DNA of 64,000 nt from Halodesulfurarchaeum sp. HSR-GB (GTDB lineage Archaea; Halobacteriota; Halobacteria; Halobacteriales; Halobacteriaceae): NCBI RefSeq assembly GCF_031432215.1, contig NZ_JAVKGN010000001.1:1603421-1667420 (forward strand), read 5' to 3'. Made by a program: the position numbers and the translations under genes. Shown in pieces: positions 1 through 8,806 of the stretch. How positions within the stretch are numbered: position 1 is the stretch's first letter; the number at the start of each line of letters is the position of its first letter. Below the pieces are notes generated by a model. The model was not told where the DNA came from and did not search any database. It saw only the letters and a program-made list of their open reading frames with translations.

Positions 1-568
1 AGTTCCCGTAGCTGTTGTATTGATCCTCGGAGACGATCCCGTCCGGGATAAGCGTGTCCTGGACGACCGATTCACCAGTCGTCCCCTTCTGAGCGCCAAG
101 CGTCTGGCCTTCGAGATCAGCCAGTTCAGTCGGCGAGAAGTCCGAATCGTTGGCCACCAGGATCGCCTGGTTGGCGTCGTAGTACGGGTCCGAGAAGTCG
201 ATGCTCTCGTCCCGCTCGTCGTTGATCGTCATCGCGGCGGCGATCACGTCGATCTTGTCGTTCTGCAGGGCCGGGGAGAGCGAGCCGAACTCGTACTCCT
301 CCCAGCCGGCGAGTTCGTAGTCGGTCGCCTCGACGACCGCTTCGAGCAGGTCGATGTCGAAGCCGACCAGTTCCTCACCCTCCTTCTCCTCGAAGGGTGG
401 AAAGCCGGGGGCCGTGCCCGCGACGATTTCCATCGATGCTGCCGTCGTCGTCCCCGATCCGTCCTCGCCGTTCCCCGAACATCCGGCCAGGCCCGTGAGT
501 GTCAGAGTGCCAGCCACACCAGTGGCCTTGAGGAAATCACGCCGGTCGAACCGTGTTTGCTTCGTCAT
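1..568 (-). CDS. Amino-acid ABC transporter substrate-binding lipoprotein (C-terminus outside window)
   Basis: The frame is open from an ATG at 568 through the left edge, so only about 189 residues are seen. The N-terminus has a twin-arginine motif (DRRDFLKA), a hydrophobic stretch and a lipobox ending LAGC, followed by a Ser/Thr/Gly-rich linker. This is the usual Tat-exported, lipid-anchored form of haloarchaeal binding proteins. The mature part (FPPFEE, GFDIDLLEAV, and DVIAAAMTI followed by FSDPYYDANQA) is typical of the family 3 solute-binding proteins for polar or basic amino acids. It would capture an amino acid outside the membrane for an ABC importer; the permease and ATPase would lie left of the window. 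The exact ligand cannot be told. Confidence 0.88.
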   Translation of the reverse strand, partial: MTKQTRFDRRDFLKATGVAGTLTLTGLAGCSGNGEDGSGTTTAASMEIVAGTAPGFPPFEEKEGEELVGFDIDLLEAVVEATDYELAGWEEYEFGSLSPALQNDKIDVIAAAMTINDERDESIDFSDPYYDANQAILVANDSDFSPTELADLEGQTLGAQKGTTGESVVQDTLIPDGIVSEDQYNSYGN

Positions 569-590
569 GCTACTTCTTCCGCGGCCGCCG

Positions 591-596
591 GATAAA
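591..596 (-). promoter_or_regulatory. TATA-like box of the ABC binding-protein gene
   Basis: Read on the minus strand the box is TTTATC, centred about 26 bases before the ATG at 568. This is the spacing expected of a leaderless haloarchaeal transcript. Inferred from position and sequence only. Confidence 0.45.
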
Positions 597-741
597 GGGA
601 GTTGTGGTTTGAGTCCGGTAGACTGGCCGGGACCGCAGCATCCTTTTACAAGTAACCCGACCAAGAGCCATGGGACCGAACGGCGTGCCCGTAGCCGTGA
701 CAACCCGATCAGTCGGACCGGCCGCCGTGTGAGATGATATC

Positions 742-1617
742 ATGAAAGACGTACTCGACATCGACGACCTCAGCGAAGCGGAGATCACCGCACTGTACGA
801 CCGCACCGACGAACTCAAAGCCGACCCCGACGCCTTCGGCGACGCCCTGCAAAACGAGAGCCTGGTGATGCTCTTCGCGAAACCCTCGACGCGAACCCGG
901 ATCTCCTTCGAGTCCGGCATGACCGAACTCGGGGGCCACGCGATTCACTTCGCCGAGGAATCCTCACAGATCTCGCGTGGCGAATCGCTTCTGGACACCG
1001 CGACAGTCCTCTCCCGCTACGCGGGCGGGATCATGGCCCGCCTCTTCGATCACGAGACCTTGCTGGAACTCGCCGACGGTGCCGACGTGCCAGTCATCAA
1101 CGGGCTGACGGACAAACTCCACCCCTGCCAGGCACTCGCCGATGGGTACACACTCCGGGAGAAGGGGCTCCTGGATGGCCCGCTCGCGTACGTCGGCGAC
1201 GGAAACAACGTCGCCCACTCGCTCATGCAACTCTGTGCGACCCTCGACATTCCCTGTCGGATCGCCACCCCGAACGGGTACGAACCCGACGAGGACATTC
1301 AAGAACGGGTCGCCGACGCCGACGTGCTGGTGACGAACGACCCCGTCGAGGCGGTCCAGGGGGCACGCGCGGTCTACACCGACGTGTTCGTGAGCATGGG
1401 CGAGGCGGATTCGAAACGGGCCGACTTCGAGGGCTTCCAGGTCACCGAGGAACTGATGGCCGAAACCGACGACGCCGCGTTCATGCACTGTCTCCCCGCC
1501 CATCGTGGCGAGGAGGTATCCGCCGCGGTGATGGACGGCCCGAATTCCATCGTCTACGACCAGGCCGAGAACCGCAAGCACGTCCAGAAGGCGATCCTGG
1601 AGACGGTCTACGAGTAA
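742..1617 (+). CDS. argF: Ornithine carbamoyltransferase
   Basis: Transfers the carbamoyl group from carbamoyl phosphate to ornithine to give citrulline, in cytosolic arginine synthesis. The 291-residue protein has the carbamoyl-phosphate loop STRTR at residues 49-53, HPCQ at 127-130, an SMG motif near 218-220 that marks ornithine rather than aspartate as acceptor, and the catalytic HCLP at 249-252. Length is normal to slightly short for the family. No other arg gene is adjacent: it stands alone between a divergent binding-protein gene and a convergent gene that ends 3 bases beyond its stop. The start ATG directly follows GAGATGATATC, and no clear Shine-Dalgarno sequence is seen. Confidence 0.95.
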   Translation: MKDVLDIDDLSEAEITALYDRTDELKADPDAFGDALQNESLVMLFAKPSTRTRISFESGMTELGGHAIHFAEESSQISRGESLLDTATVLSRYAGGIMARLFDHETLLELADGADVPVINGLTDKLHPCQALADGYTLREKGLLDGPLAYVGDGNNVAHSLMQLCATLDIPCRIATPNGYEPDEDIQERVADADVLVTNDPVEAVQGARAVYTDVFVSMGEADSKRADFEGFQVTEELMAETDDAAFMHCLPAHRGEEVSAAVMDGPNSIVYDQAENRKHVQKAILETVYE

Positions 1618-1620
1618 CGA

Positions 1621-2955
1621 TCACAGACCGAGCTCCGCGGCGTGGGATTCGACCATCGACCGTAACGTCGGCGTCCCACGCTCCTCGACGTCGTATCGGA
1701 CGTTGACGATCGGTACGTCCACGTCCACGAGACGACCGAGATCGATCGGCGTTCCGGCCAGGATCAGATCACAGTCCACGTTCGCGATCGTCTGTTCTAG
1801 ATCCGCGATCTGTTCCGGCGAGTAACCCATCGCGGGGAGTACAGGGCCCAGGTGATCGTAGCGTTCGAACACCCGTGCGATCGAGCCGACGGCCCCCGGA
1901 CGCGGATCGACGATTTCGGCCGCGCCGAACTGCTCGGCGGCGATCAGTGCCGCGCCCGAGGCCGCGCCGCCATGGGTGACCGTCGGGCCGTCCTCGACAG
2001 CGAGAACTCGTTGACCCTCGATACGGGTCGGATCGGGAACCGTGACCACCGAGTCGGCGTGGATGATCTCGACGCCCGAGTTTCGGTCGACGGCGTTCTC
2101 GACCACCGTCCGAATATCGGCCGCTCGCGCGGAGTTCTCCTTGTTGATGAGCAGGTAATCGGCGATCCGGAGGTTCGTCTCGCCGGGGTGATACCGGATC
2201 TCGTGGCCGGGCCGAAGCGGGTCGGCGAGCACGACGTGGAGGTCCGGTTCGAAGAAGGGCAACTCGTTGTTGCCACCGTCCCAGACGATCACGTCGGCCT
2301 CGTCTTGAGCCTGGTCAAGCACAGCCTGGTAATCCACGCCCGCAAAGACCACATGGCCCGCGGCCAGGTGGTGTTCGTACTCCTCGCGCTCTTCGATGGT
2401 GACACCGGCGTCGTCGAGCTCCCCGAGTTCTTCGAAGCGAGAGACGGGCTCGAATTCGTCACCGTAGGGCATCGGCTCGCGGACGACTGCCACGTCTACG
2501 GATTCGCCCAGTATGGCTGCGAGCTTCCGGGCGACACTGGATTTCCCACAGCCGGTGCGAACCGCGTCGACGGCGACGACCGGCACTTCGGCCTGGAGCA
2601 TCATCGACTGGCCGACAATGTGGAAATCAGCACCGGCCGCGAGCGCCCGCGAGGCCTGGTTCATGACGTGTTCGTGGGAGACATCTGAGTAGGAGAAAAC
2701 CACCTCGTCTACGTTTCGAGATTCGATGACCGATTCAAGGTTGGCCTCGGGAACGATCGGAATTCCCTCGGGGTAGTTTTCCCCCGCAAGATGGGCGGGA
2801 TACGCCCGCTCCGGGACGTCCGGGAGTTCGCCCACGTTCTGATTGGGGGCCCGGGTGAAGGCCACGACCTCCCGATCCGGGTCGTCCCGAAAGCAGACAT
2901 TGAAGTCATGAAAGTCCCGGCCGGCCGCGCCCATGATGACCGTCCGTCGTGCCAT
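1621..2955 (-). CDS. Cyclic 2,3-diphosphoglycerate synthetase-like P-loop protein
   Basis: About 444 residues from ATG 2955; the frame also offers an upstream start at 2982, but homologues start at the MARRTV-type N-terminus. The N-terminal part (residues 1-120) looks like a Rossmann-type domain. A P-loop (VRTGCGKSS) lies at about residues 132-140 and starts a GTPase or dethiobiotin-synthetase-like domain. This order matches the family annotated as cyclic 2,3-diphosphoglycerate synthetase, which in methanogens makes the compatible solute and thermoprotectant cDPG. In haloarchaea the true substrate is not established, so the function is a family-level call. It converges on argF with almost no gap. 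Confidence 0.75.
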   Translation of the reverse strand: MARRTVIMGAAGRDFHDFNVCFRDDPDREVVAFTRAPNQNVGELPDVPERAYPAHLAGENYPEGIPIVPEANLESVIESRNVDEVVFSYSDVSHEHVMNQASRALAAGADFHIVGQSMMLQAEVPVVAVDAVRTGCGKSSVARKLAAILGESVDVAVVREPMPYGDEFEPVSRFEELGELDDAGVTIEEREEYEHHLAAGHVVFAGVDYQAVLDQAQDEADVIVWDGGNNELPFFEPDLHVVLADPLRPGHEIRYHPGETNLRIADYLLINKENSARAADIRTVVENAVDRNSGVEIIHADSVVTVPDPTRIEGQRVLAVEDGPTVTHGGAASGAALIAAEQFGAAEIVDPRPGAVGSIARVFERYDHLGPVLPAMGYSPEQIADLEQTIANVDCDLILAGTPIDLGRLVDVDVPIVNVRYDVEERGTPTLRSMVESHAAELGL

Positions 2956-3045
2956 GTCACCAATCAACGCAGGCCAGCACATTCAATTGCGGGGGCACCG
3001 CTTTTCGAACCGACGTTTCATACCGACCGCGGGCCCAGAGGGGGT

Positions 3046-4224
3046 ATGAACACGTTCGGGACGGTGACGGGCTTTCACTGTCGCAACTGTGAAACCACGT
3101 TCGAGGCCGAACAAGTCGGAGGATACTGCCCGTCGTGTGGCGGCGCCCTCACGGCCACCTGGGACATCGACGAAACTGGGTTGGCGAGTGTAACCGCCGG
3201 CCGGAGCCCACAGACGATGTGGGCTTACGAGGGATTGCTCCCCTTCGAGAGCGATGCGGCTGTCACGATGGGCGAAGGTGGGACCCCTCTCGTGGATGCC
3301 CCGAAACTGGCGGATTCGGTCGGTGTGTCCCAACTGCTCGTCAAAGACGAGGGCCAGAACCCCACCGGCTCAGTTGTCGATCGCGGGCTGTCACTAGCGA
3401 TGACCGCGGCGGCACGGACCGACGTGCGTGCCATTTCACTCGCCGCACCAGGTGCGGCCGGACAGTCGGCGGCGGCCTACGCCGCACGGGCCGACCTGGA
3501 CGCGACCGTCTATCTGCCCTCGCGAGCGGCCTTCGAGCGGAAGGCAATGACGAACGTCCACGGCGCGGCGTTGACCGTCGTGCAGGGTCGACTTCAAGAC
3601 ACCGAGAACCGCCTTCGGAGTGACCGCAATGCGCTGGAGCTGGGGACGCCACTGGGCCCCTTCGAGGCGCCGTTTCGACACGTCGCCCATCGGACGATCG
3701 CGTTCGAACTCCTCGCGGAGATGGACCGAGTTCCTGACGCCGTCGTCGTCCCCGTGGGGACTGGAACGGTCCTCGTTGGGATCTACACCGGCCTCGTGAC
3801 CTTGCGGGAGAACGGGCTGCTCGCCGAACTCCCCTCGCTCTATGCCGTCCAGCCGACTGGCTGTGCCCCGATCGTAGACGCCTGGGAGGGGGAGCGACCG
3901 ATCGAACCTGTGACCGTCCCGGACACCGTCTGTGGCGAACTCGAAGTCCCGGAACCGACCGGAAGCGAGTGGGTACTCGACGCCCTCCACGCGAGCGGTG
4001 GTGGGGCCGTCGCCGTCCCCGACGAGGTGATTCTCGACGAGGGACTCACAATCGCGCGTGAATCCGGTCTCGAACTGGCACCCGAGTCAGCGGCCGGACT
4101 GGCTGGGCTCCGGGAACTCGTCTCGACTGGCGAGATCGGGGCCGAATCGACGGTCGTGGCGGTGGGGACCGGAACCGGAGGTGCGGACCTGCTTCGAAGC
4201 CGCCTCGAAGCACGCCCGCGGTGA
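3046..4224 (+). CDS. Threonine synthase-like protein lacking the PLP lysine
   Basis: Fold type II PLP-enzyme family, about 392 residues, starting at ATG 3046; the frame is open further upstream, but that overlaps the divergent gene. Residues 10-32 form a zinc ribbon (Cys 12, 15, 28, 31) as in archaeal threonine synthases. The strand and loop that normally read NPTGSFKDRG read NPTGSVVDRG at 106-114, so the Schiff-base lysine is a valine. The SSGN loop that holds the PLP carboxylate is changed to APGA at 134-137. The C-terminal glycine loop (GTGTGGADLL) is kept. It is therefore probably a non-catalytic paralogue or a protein with another role. Codon use and length look normal, so it is not a decaying pseudogene. 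A LysE-type exporter follows 40 bases downstream. Confidence 0.75.
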   Translation: MNTFGTVTGFHCRNCETTFEAEQVGGYCPSCGGALTATWDIDETGLASVTAGRSPQTMWAYEGLLPFESDAAVTMGEGGTPLVDAPKLADSVGVSQLLVKDEGQNPTGSVVDRGLSLAMTAAARTDVRAISLAAPGAAGQSAAAYAARADLDATVYLPSRAAFERKAMTNVHGAALTVVQGRLQDTENRLRSDRNALELGTPLGPFEAPFRHVAHRTIAFELLAEMDRVPDAVVVPVGTGTVLVGIYTGLVTLRENGLLAELPSLYAVQPTGCAPIVDAWEGERPIEPVTVPDTVCGELEVPEPTGSEWVLDALHASGGGAVAVPDEVILDEGLTIARESGLELAPESAAGLAGLRELVSTGEIGAESTVVAVGTGTGGADLLRSRLEARPR

Positions 4225-4264
4225 CGGTGCCCTTTTTTCGACGCCCCACATAGCCGGTGGCAAG

Positions 4265-4909
4265 ATGTTGGTCGCGCTGCTCTCGATCGTCGCCGGTGCG
4301 CTCCTGGGACTCTCGCTTGCGGCCCCACCCGGTCCGATGAACGCGGTGATCGCCGAAGAGAGTGTCAACCGCGGCTGGCGAGCGGGTTTTGCCGCCGGTT
4401 TGGGCGCGATGACTGCCGACGCGCTCTTTTTCCTCCTGGCCGTCGCAGGGCTGGTCGCGTTTATTCAGAACGCACCGACCCTCAGAGGCGTGATGGTCGG
4501 TATTGGCGGCCTGTTGATGTTCTTTTTCGCTTACGGGGCTGTGAAGGGTGCTGGTGAGTTCAGTGGCAGCGACGGCGCTTCCCGGGCGGGATTCGGGAAG
4601 GCCTTCGCGCTTGCGGTGACCAATCCCTACCAGATCACGTGGTGGCTGACAGCGGGCGTCGGACTCCTCGATCCCGGCTCAGTCGAGGCGTTTGGCTACT
4701 CGTTTGCAGCCATGAACGGCGGCCTGACGATCACCGGGTTCTTCGCCGGGATCGTCCTCTGGATCACGGCCTTCCCGGCAGCGCTCAGGACCGCCGGTAA
4801 CGCCGTCGATGCGCTTGGTCGGGTGGTCGCCTACGGGAGTGGCACGGTGCTCGTCTGGTTCGGCGTCGCCTTCCTCTGGGACGCCGGGAGCACGCTGGGC
4901 GTTATCTAA
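4265..4909 (+). CDS. LysE/RhtB-family amino-acid exporter
   Basis: A 214-residue membrane protein with about six hydrophobic segments. The N-terminus has the family hallmark GLSLAAPPGPMNAV in the first helix, where the PGP motif lies. The downstream helix pair contains NPYQITWW, matching the NP motif of LysE-type carriers. These proteins export amino acids or other small amines. ATG 4265 is the first good start after the upstream stop at 4224, so the two may be co-transcribed. The last bases overlap the 3' end of the convergent HD-domain gene by 8 bases. Substrate unknown. Confidence 0.8.
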   Translation: MLVALLSIVAGALLGLSLAAPPGPMNAVIAEESVNRGWRAGFAAGLGAMTADALFFLLAVAGLVAFIQNAPTLRGVMVGIGGLLMFFFAYGAVKGAGEFSGSDGASRAGFGKAFALAVTNPYQITWWLTAGVGLLDPGSVEAFGYSFAAMNGGLTITGFFAGIVLWITAFPAALRTAGNAVDALGRVVAYGSGTVLVWFGVAFLWDAGSTLGVI

Positions 4910-5597
4910 GTAGTTCCTCGTCGTCGACACTCATCTCCGAGACCTCGCCCTCGAGCCACTCGCGGAACCACGCGACGCGCTTGAGTCGCTGGTGAGCGAT
5001 CGATTCGGCGGTGTCACTCTGGACCCGTTTCCGTGCGTCTTCGCCACGCCCCAAGACCCGCTGGACCATCTCGGCGGCGTCCATGTGGGTCCGGGCCTCA
5101 TAGCCCATCCGGAGCAGCATGAGCGTGATCCCGTTTGCCCCGACCTTGTCGAGGAGGTCGGCCTCGATTAGACACTGGGCCTCCAGGGATACCTCGTCCA
5201 GGTCACCCTGGTGACTGTGGTTCTCGATCGCTCGACACACCTGGTCGATAAACGAGTCGGGGAACTGGGCGTGGCTCTGGAGGTACTCGCGAGCGACCCG
5301 GGCCCCGGCCTCCGCGTGGACGTCCTGGTCGGCCTCGAGTTTGGCGATGTCGTGGAACAGCGAGGCGACCTTCACGACGTCCACGTTTGCGCCCTCCTTT
5401 CTGGCGATCTCGGTCGCCAGGTCCACCACGTTCATGATGTGGTTGAACCGGTACTCGGCGGAGTGCCAGGGGTACCAGCGCATCCGGCCCCCGTCCCCCT
5501 CGTTCTCCACGCTTGCCTGCAGGTAGTCGTACACGAACTCGGCCATCGACTCGAAGGACTCGTCGGTGACCGGCGCGTTGGCTATCTCGACCCCCAC
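4902..5597 (-). CDS. HD-domain metal-dependent phosphohydrolase
   Basis: About 231 residues from GTG 5597. The frame stays open to 5693, but the GVEIANAPVT start matches how I recall haloarchaeal homologues starting, so it is preferred. The metal-binding set is visible: H53 in the RFNHIMNVV helix, the HD doublet at 82-83 (LFHDIAKLEAD), and histidines near 94 and 127-129 (ENHSHQ). The arrangement is that of HD proteins acting on nucleotides or phosphomonoesters. The substrate is not known. The conserved WYPWHSAEYR stretch before the HD site is typical of this archaeal subgroup. It converges on the LysE gene. Confidence 0.8.
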   Translation of the reverse strand: MGVEIANAPVTDESFESMAEFVYDYLQASVENEGDGGRMRWYPWHSAEYRFNHIMNVVDLATEIARKEGANVDVVKVASLFHDIAKLEADQDVHAEAGARVAREYLQSHAQFPDSFIDQVCRAIENHSHQGDLDEVSLEAQCLIEADLLDKVGANGITLMLLRMGYEARTHMDAAEMVQRVLGRGEDARKRVQSDTAESIAHQRLKRVAWFREWLEGEVSEMSVDDEELLR

Positions 5598-5785
5598 GGT
5601 ATCGCCCCCGTTCCCGTGAGTTGGTTGTCGTTTCTCATTGTTGAGTGAAAACACGCTGTTCGCGCTCTTAGGCCTTTTGCAGCCAGCCGGCACTATTCGG
5701 ATAGCTATCTGGATAGCGCCGGGGCTACGAAAGAAGTGTTTCGAGGGCCACGTGGTCTGAGAAACCGCTCAACGAGCGGCTTCGG

Positions 5786-5980
5786 CTACAACCGCGTGAG
5801 GTTCTTCGCTCGCGGGCCCTTGTCTGCCTGTTCGATCTCGAATTCGACTTCCTGGCCCTCCTCCAGATCAGGCCCGCCGACGTCTTCCATGTGGAAGAAA
5901 ACGTCCTCTTCGGACTCGTCGCTCTCGATGAAGCCGTATCCTTTCCGCTCGTTGAAGAATGCAACCGTACCGGATGCCAT
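5786..5980 (-). CDS. cspA: Cold shock protein (CspA family)
   Basis: A 64-residue single cold-shock domain starting at ATG 5980 ([10 protein letters not shown]). RNP1 (KGYGFI) and RNP2 (DVFFH) are both present, so it should bind single-stranded RNA or DNA as a chaperone. The sequence is acidic, as usual for haloarchaeal versions. It stands alone, with its own strong TATA element about 30 bases upstream. The frame extends further upstream, but that stretch runs across the promoter and is not coding. Confidence 0.94.
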   Translation of the reverse strand: MASGTVAFFNERKGYGFIESDESEEDVFFHMEDVGGPDLEEGQEVEFEIEQADKGPRAKNLTRL

Positions 5981-6010
5981 TGTACTCCACTTCCAACGAG
6001 AAGGCCCGGG

Positions 6011-6018
6011 TATATAAT
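6011..6018 (-). promoter_or_regulatory. TATA box of the cold shock gene
   Basis: ATTATATA on the minus strand, centred 34 bases before ATG 5980. It is one of the best TATA matches in the window and suggests a strong promoter with a leader of only a few bases. Confidence 0.6.
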
Positions 6019-6238
6019 CCCACCGCTGTCTGCGCGAGGACACTAGCGATTCCGGGTCGATACCCACTTCAAACGCCCCTCAAAGCCCGATTCACCCGCT
6101 TCGCCGATTGCGATCCTGCAGCGCCTCCACCGCCTTCCCCGCGGTGGAATTGTCCTTCGTTTCTCGCCGCAATCCGGTACCCACGGCGGTTGCTGTGATC
6201 ACAAGAATTAACTCTGTTGCCCAATGTTGTACAATAGC

Positions 6239-6643
6239 ATGGAAGACGTTTTCGTCGCCCGACTCATGACCTCGGAGCTGATCACCGCGAACCCGGACAC
6301 CTTCGTCGAGGACGCGGCCCAGACGCTCCTGGAAAACCACATCGGTTCGATCGTCGTCTCCTCCGAAGAAGGGGAGATCGAGGGTATCCTCACGAACACC
6401 GACTTCATTCGAATCGTCGCGGAAAGCAAACCGAAGGCAAAGACCACCGTCGAACGCTACATGTCCGACGCGGTCGTCACCATCGGCCCACAGGCCCACA
6501 TTCAGGAGGCCGCGGACGTGATGATCGAGGAGAACATCTCACACCTGCCGGTCGTCGACGAGGACGACCTGGTGATCGGGATTATCACCAAGACCGACCT
6601 CACGGCCTACCTCTCGGCGGTCCAGGAGCCCACGCCCGCCTAA
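6239..6643 (+). CDS. CBS-domain pair protein
   Basis: A 134-residue stand-alone protein made of two CBS motifs, one in residues 1-65 (MTSELITANPDTFVEDA, then GSIVV) and one in 70-130 (MSDAVVTIGP, then HLPVVD and GIITKTDL). Tandem CBS domains form a module that binds adenosyl nucleotides and senses energy or ligand state. The start at ATG 6239 (MEDVFVARLM) fits known homologues better than the ATG five codons earlier. No partner enzyme is adjacent, so the regulated target is unknown. Confidence 0.85.
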   Translation: MEDVFVARLMTSELITANPDTFVEDAAQTLLENHIGSIVVSSEEGEIEGILTNTDFIRIVAESKPKAKTTVERYMSDAVVTIGPQAHIQEAADVMIEENISHLPVVDEDDLVIGIITKTDLTAYLSAVQEPTPA

Positions 6644-6672
6644 CGGCTACGAACGCCCGGCTTTTGTCGCTA

Positions 6673-7251
6673 TCAGTTCCCCTCGATCGCGTCGATCACC
6701 ATCGCGGCCGCGATGACCGGCTCCCGTGGAACCTCACTTGCGTCCTCGATCTCGACGTCATAGCGGTCTTTGAGTCCAAGTTGGCCCTCGATGGTCCCGA
6801 CGTGATTCCCTCTGGGATCCGAGATCTCGTAGGCATGGGGCACGAACCCGAATACCGAGTGGAGGTGTCTGAGAAACTCCACGGCCCTGTTCTGGGTCTC
6901 GATCACGGCGATGAGGGCTTCAGTTGTGGGATCACGAATCTTCCACTGGTCGCCCATCCAGGACCACTGGTTGTCGAGCACGACGACCCGTTCGCCGGTC
7001 TGAGAGTCGATCAGGGCGTACTCCCCCGCGACGTCGGCAATCGAGTCGGCTTTGACCTCGAAGACGTCGGTCCCGTCGCTGTCTTCGAAGGGGAATTGCT
7101 CCTTTAGCTTCAGGCGCTTCTGGGAGCCACGCAGCACGACGTCCCCCGTGCTATTCCGGGCCACGTACTTGTTCCGAACCAGCGCCTGTTCGATCTCGTA
7201 CTGGTCATCATCGAGTTCGAGCCCGCGAATCTGGTGGGTTGCGGCCGACAT
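6673..7251 (-). CDS. LURP-one-related / scramblase-like family protein
   Basis: A 192-residue protein with the tubby-like LOR pattern: a repeated beta structure with DVFEVKAD, a central DNQWSWMGDQWKIRD, then IAVIETQ, and a C-terminal helix (PVIAAAMVIDAI) where tubby and scramblase-like folds place a hydrophobic helix. Members occur widely in haloarchaea, and the biochemical role is not established. It lies downstream of and on the same strand as the antiporter at 7294, but neither overlap nor clear linkage is seen. Confidence 0.72.
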   Translation of the reverse strand: MSAATHQIRGLELDDDQYEIEQALVRNKYVARNSTGDVVLRGSQKRLKLKEQFPFEDSDGTDVFEVKADSIADVAGEYALIDSQTGERVVVLDNQWSWMGDQWKIRDPTTEALIAVIETQNRAVEFLRHLHSVFGFVPHAYEISDPRGNHVGTIEGQLGLKDRYDVEIEDASEVPREPVIAAAMVIDAIEGN

Positions 7252-7293
7252 ACACCCGCCTGGTCCCGTCTTGGGACAAAAAGGTACGGCCAG

Positions 7294-8736
7294 TTACTGG
7301 GTGCCCGTCACGCTCTCGGCCTCGGGTTCCTGATAGTACATCTTCCAGCCAGTCACGCCCATGAAGAGGAGCACGAGCGGCGAGAGAATGCCAAAGAAGT
7401 AATAGGGCGCGTACTGGACGACCGGGACCCCCAGGGCAGAGGCCATATAGACACCGCCGGAACTCCAGGGGACAAACGCCGCCGTCGTCGTTCCCGACGC
7501 TTCCACGGCTCGAGAGAGGTTCCGACTCTCCAGTCCGTACTCGTCATAGAGGTTCCCGAGGGTCATCCCCGGGACGACGATCGCCATGTACTGTTCGGCC
7601 GCAAGCACGTTCATAGCGAAGGTACCGACGGCCGTCCCGGCCGTGAGACCAGCCACGCTCTCGACGGCCTGTCCGACGTTGTAGGCCACTGCGGCCAGAA
7701 CCCCAGTCTCCTGCAGGATTCCACCCAACGAGAGGGCGGCGACAACGATTGTCACAACCCAGACCGAGCCGTCAAGCCCACCGCTCTGGAGGAGTTCGTT
7801 CGTGAGCTCCAGCCCCGTCTCCGGGGCCGTGCCGTACTGGACGGCCTCCCAGGCCGCGGCGAAGCCACGCCCCTGGAGTGTCACGCTTACGCCGACCCCG
7901 GCAAAGATCCCCGCGCCCAGCGAGGGCAACGCCGGGAAGCCATACAGCGCCAGCGCGAACGTGATCACGAGCGGCAGGAAGGCGATCGGCGAGATCACAT
8001 AGGAACTCGCGATTGCCTGCTGAATATCCGAAACCCGGTCGACCGGGATCGCGCCGCTGGCGTTCAGGCCAAGTACGACGAACAGAACCAGGGAGATCGC
8101 GAAGGCGACCATCGTGCCCGGTCGCATCCCCCGGATGTGATCCATCAGGTCCGTGTTCGTAACCGCGGCGGCCAGGTTGGTCGTATCGGAGAGTGGGGAG
8201 TTCTTGTCTCCCGTGTAGGCACCGGAGAGCACCGCGCCGGCGGTCATCGGAGCCGGAATGCCCAGTCCCGATCCGATTCCAATCATCGCAACCCCGAGTG
8301 TCCCGGCTGTCGTCCAGGAGGACCCGATCGCGAAGGAAACCACGGCGGCCAACACGAGTGTAAAGGGCAGGAAGATCTTCGGCGAGAGGAATTCGAGCCC
8401 GTAGTACATGATGGCCGGTATCGTGCCGGCGTCGATCCACGAGGCGATGACCATGTAGATGACAAAGAGGATGAGCACCGCCTGCAGCCCCATCAAAATG
8501 CTCTCACCGACGCCACCGATGAGGTCATCCCAGGTGTATTTGAAGTAATAGCGGCCCATGAGCCCGGCCAGGACGATCCCCCAGAGCAGTGGGATCTGTG
8601 GGTCCAGTTCCAGGTAGATCATCCCCACAGCGAGGAACAGGATCATCCCCGCAACTGGAACGAGTGCCTCAGCGAACGACGGACGTTTTTCCGGCGGAAT
8701 CTCGTCGAACGTCTTCGGGGTGAAATCAAGGACCAT
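7294..8736 (-). CDS. NhaC-type Na+/H+ antiporter
   Basis: A 480-residue polytopic membrane protein with about 11-12 hydrophobic segments, starting at ATG 8736 (MVLDFTPKTF). It has family features such as the GSSWTTAGTLG stretch, SGAYTGDKNSPLSDTTNLAA (a conserved ion-path segment of NhaC carriers) and a C-terminal FVPWSSGGV. It would exchange sodium for protons, important for salt and pH balance in a halophile. An AT-rich element (AATTAT) about 30 bases before the start may be the promoter. The frame is open to 8850, but that part overlaps the neighbouring MscS gene and is not family-like. Confidence 0.88.
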   Translation of the reverse strand: MVLDFTPKTFDEIPPEKRPSFAEALVPVAGMILFLAVGMIYLELDPQIPLLWGIVLAGLMGRYYFKYTWDDLIGGVGESILMGLQAVLILFVIYMVIASWIDAGTIPAIMYYGLEFLSPKIFLPFTLVLAAVVSFAIGSSWTTAGTLGVAMIGIGSGLGIPAPMTAGAVLSGAYTGDKNSPLSDTTNLAAAVTNTDLMDHIRGMRPGTMVAFAISLVLFVVLGLNASGAIPVDRVSDIQQAIASSYVISPIAFLPLVITFALALYGFPALPSLGAGIFAGVGVSVTLQGRGFAAAWEAVQYGTAPETGLELTNELLQSGGLDGSVWVVTIVVAALSLGGILQETGVLAAVAYNVGQAVESVAGLTAGTAVGTFAMNVLAAEQYMAIVVPGMTLGNLYDEYGLESRNLSRAVEASGTTTAAFVPWSSGGVYMASALGVPVVQYAPYYFFGILSPLVLLFMGVTGWKMYYQEPEAESVTGTQ

Positions 8737-8806
8737 TGCCGTTGAACTAGCTTGGCGGACCCCGATAATTATGAATTTACATTCGCCGCCGAGCTGCGGC
8801 CGCCAC

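Noticed and set aside
3046-4224. Pseudogene for threonine synthase
   Set aside because: There is no stop or frameshift and codon use is normal, so a divergent functional protein is more likely.
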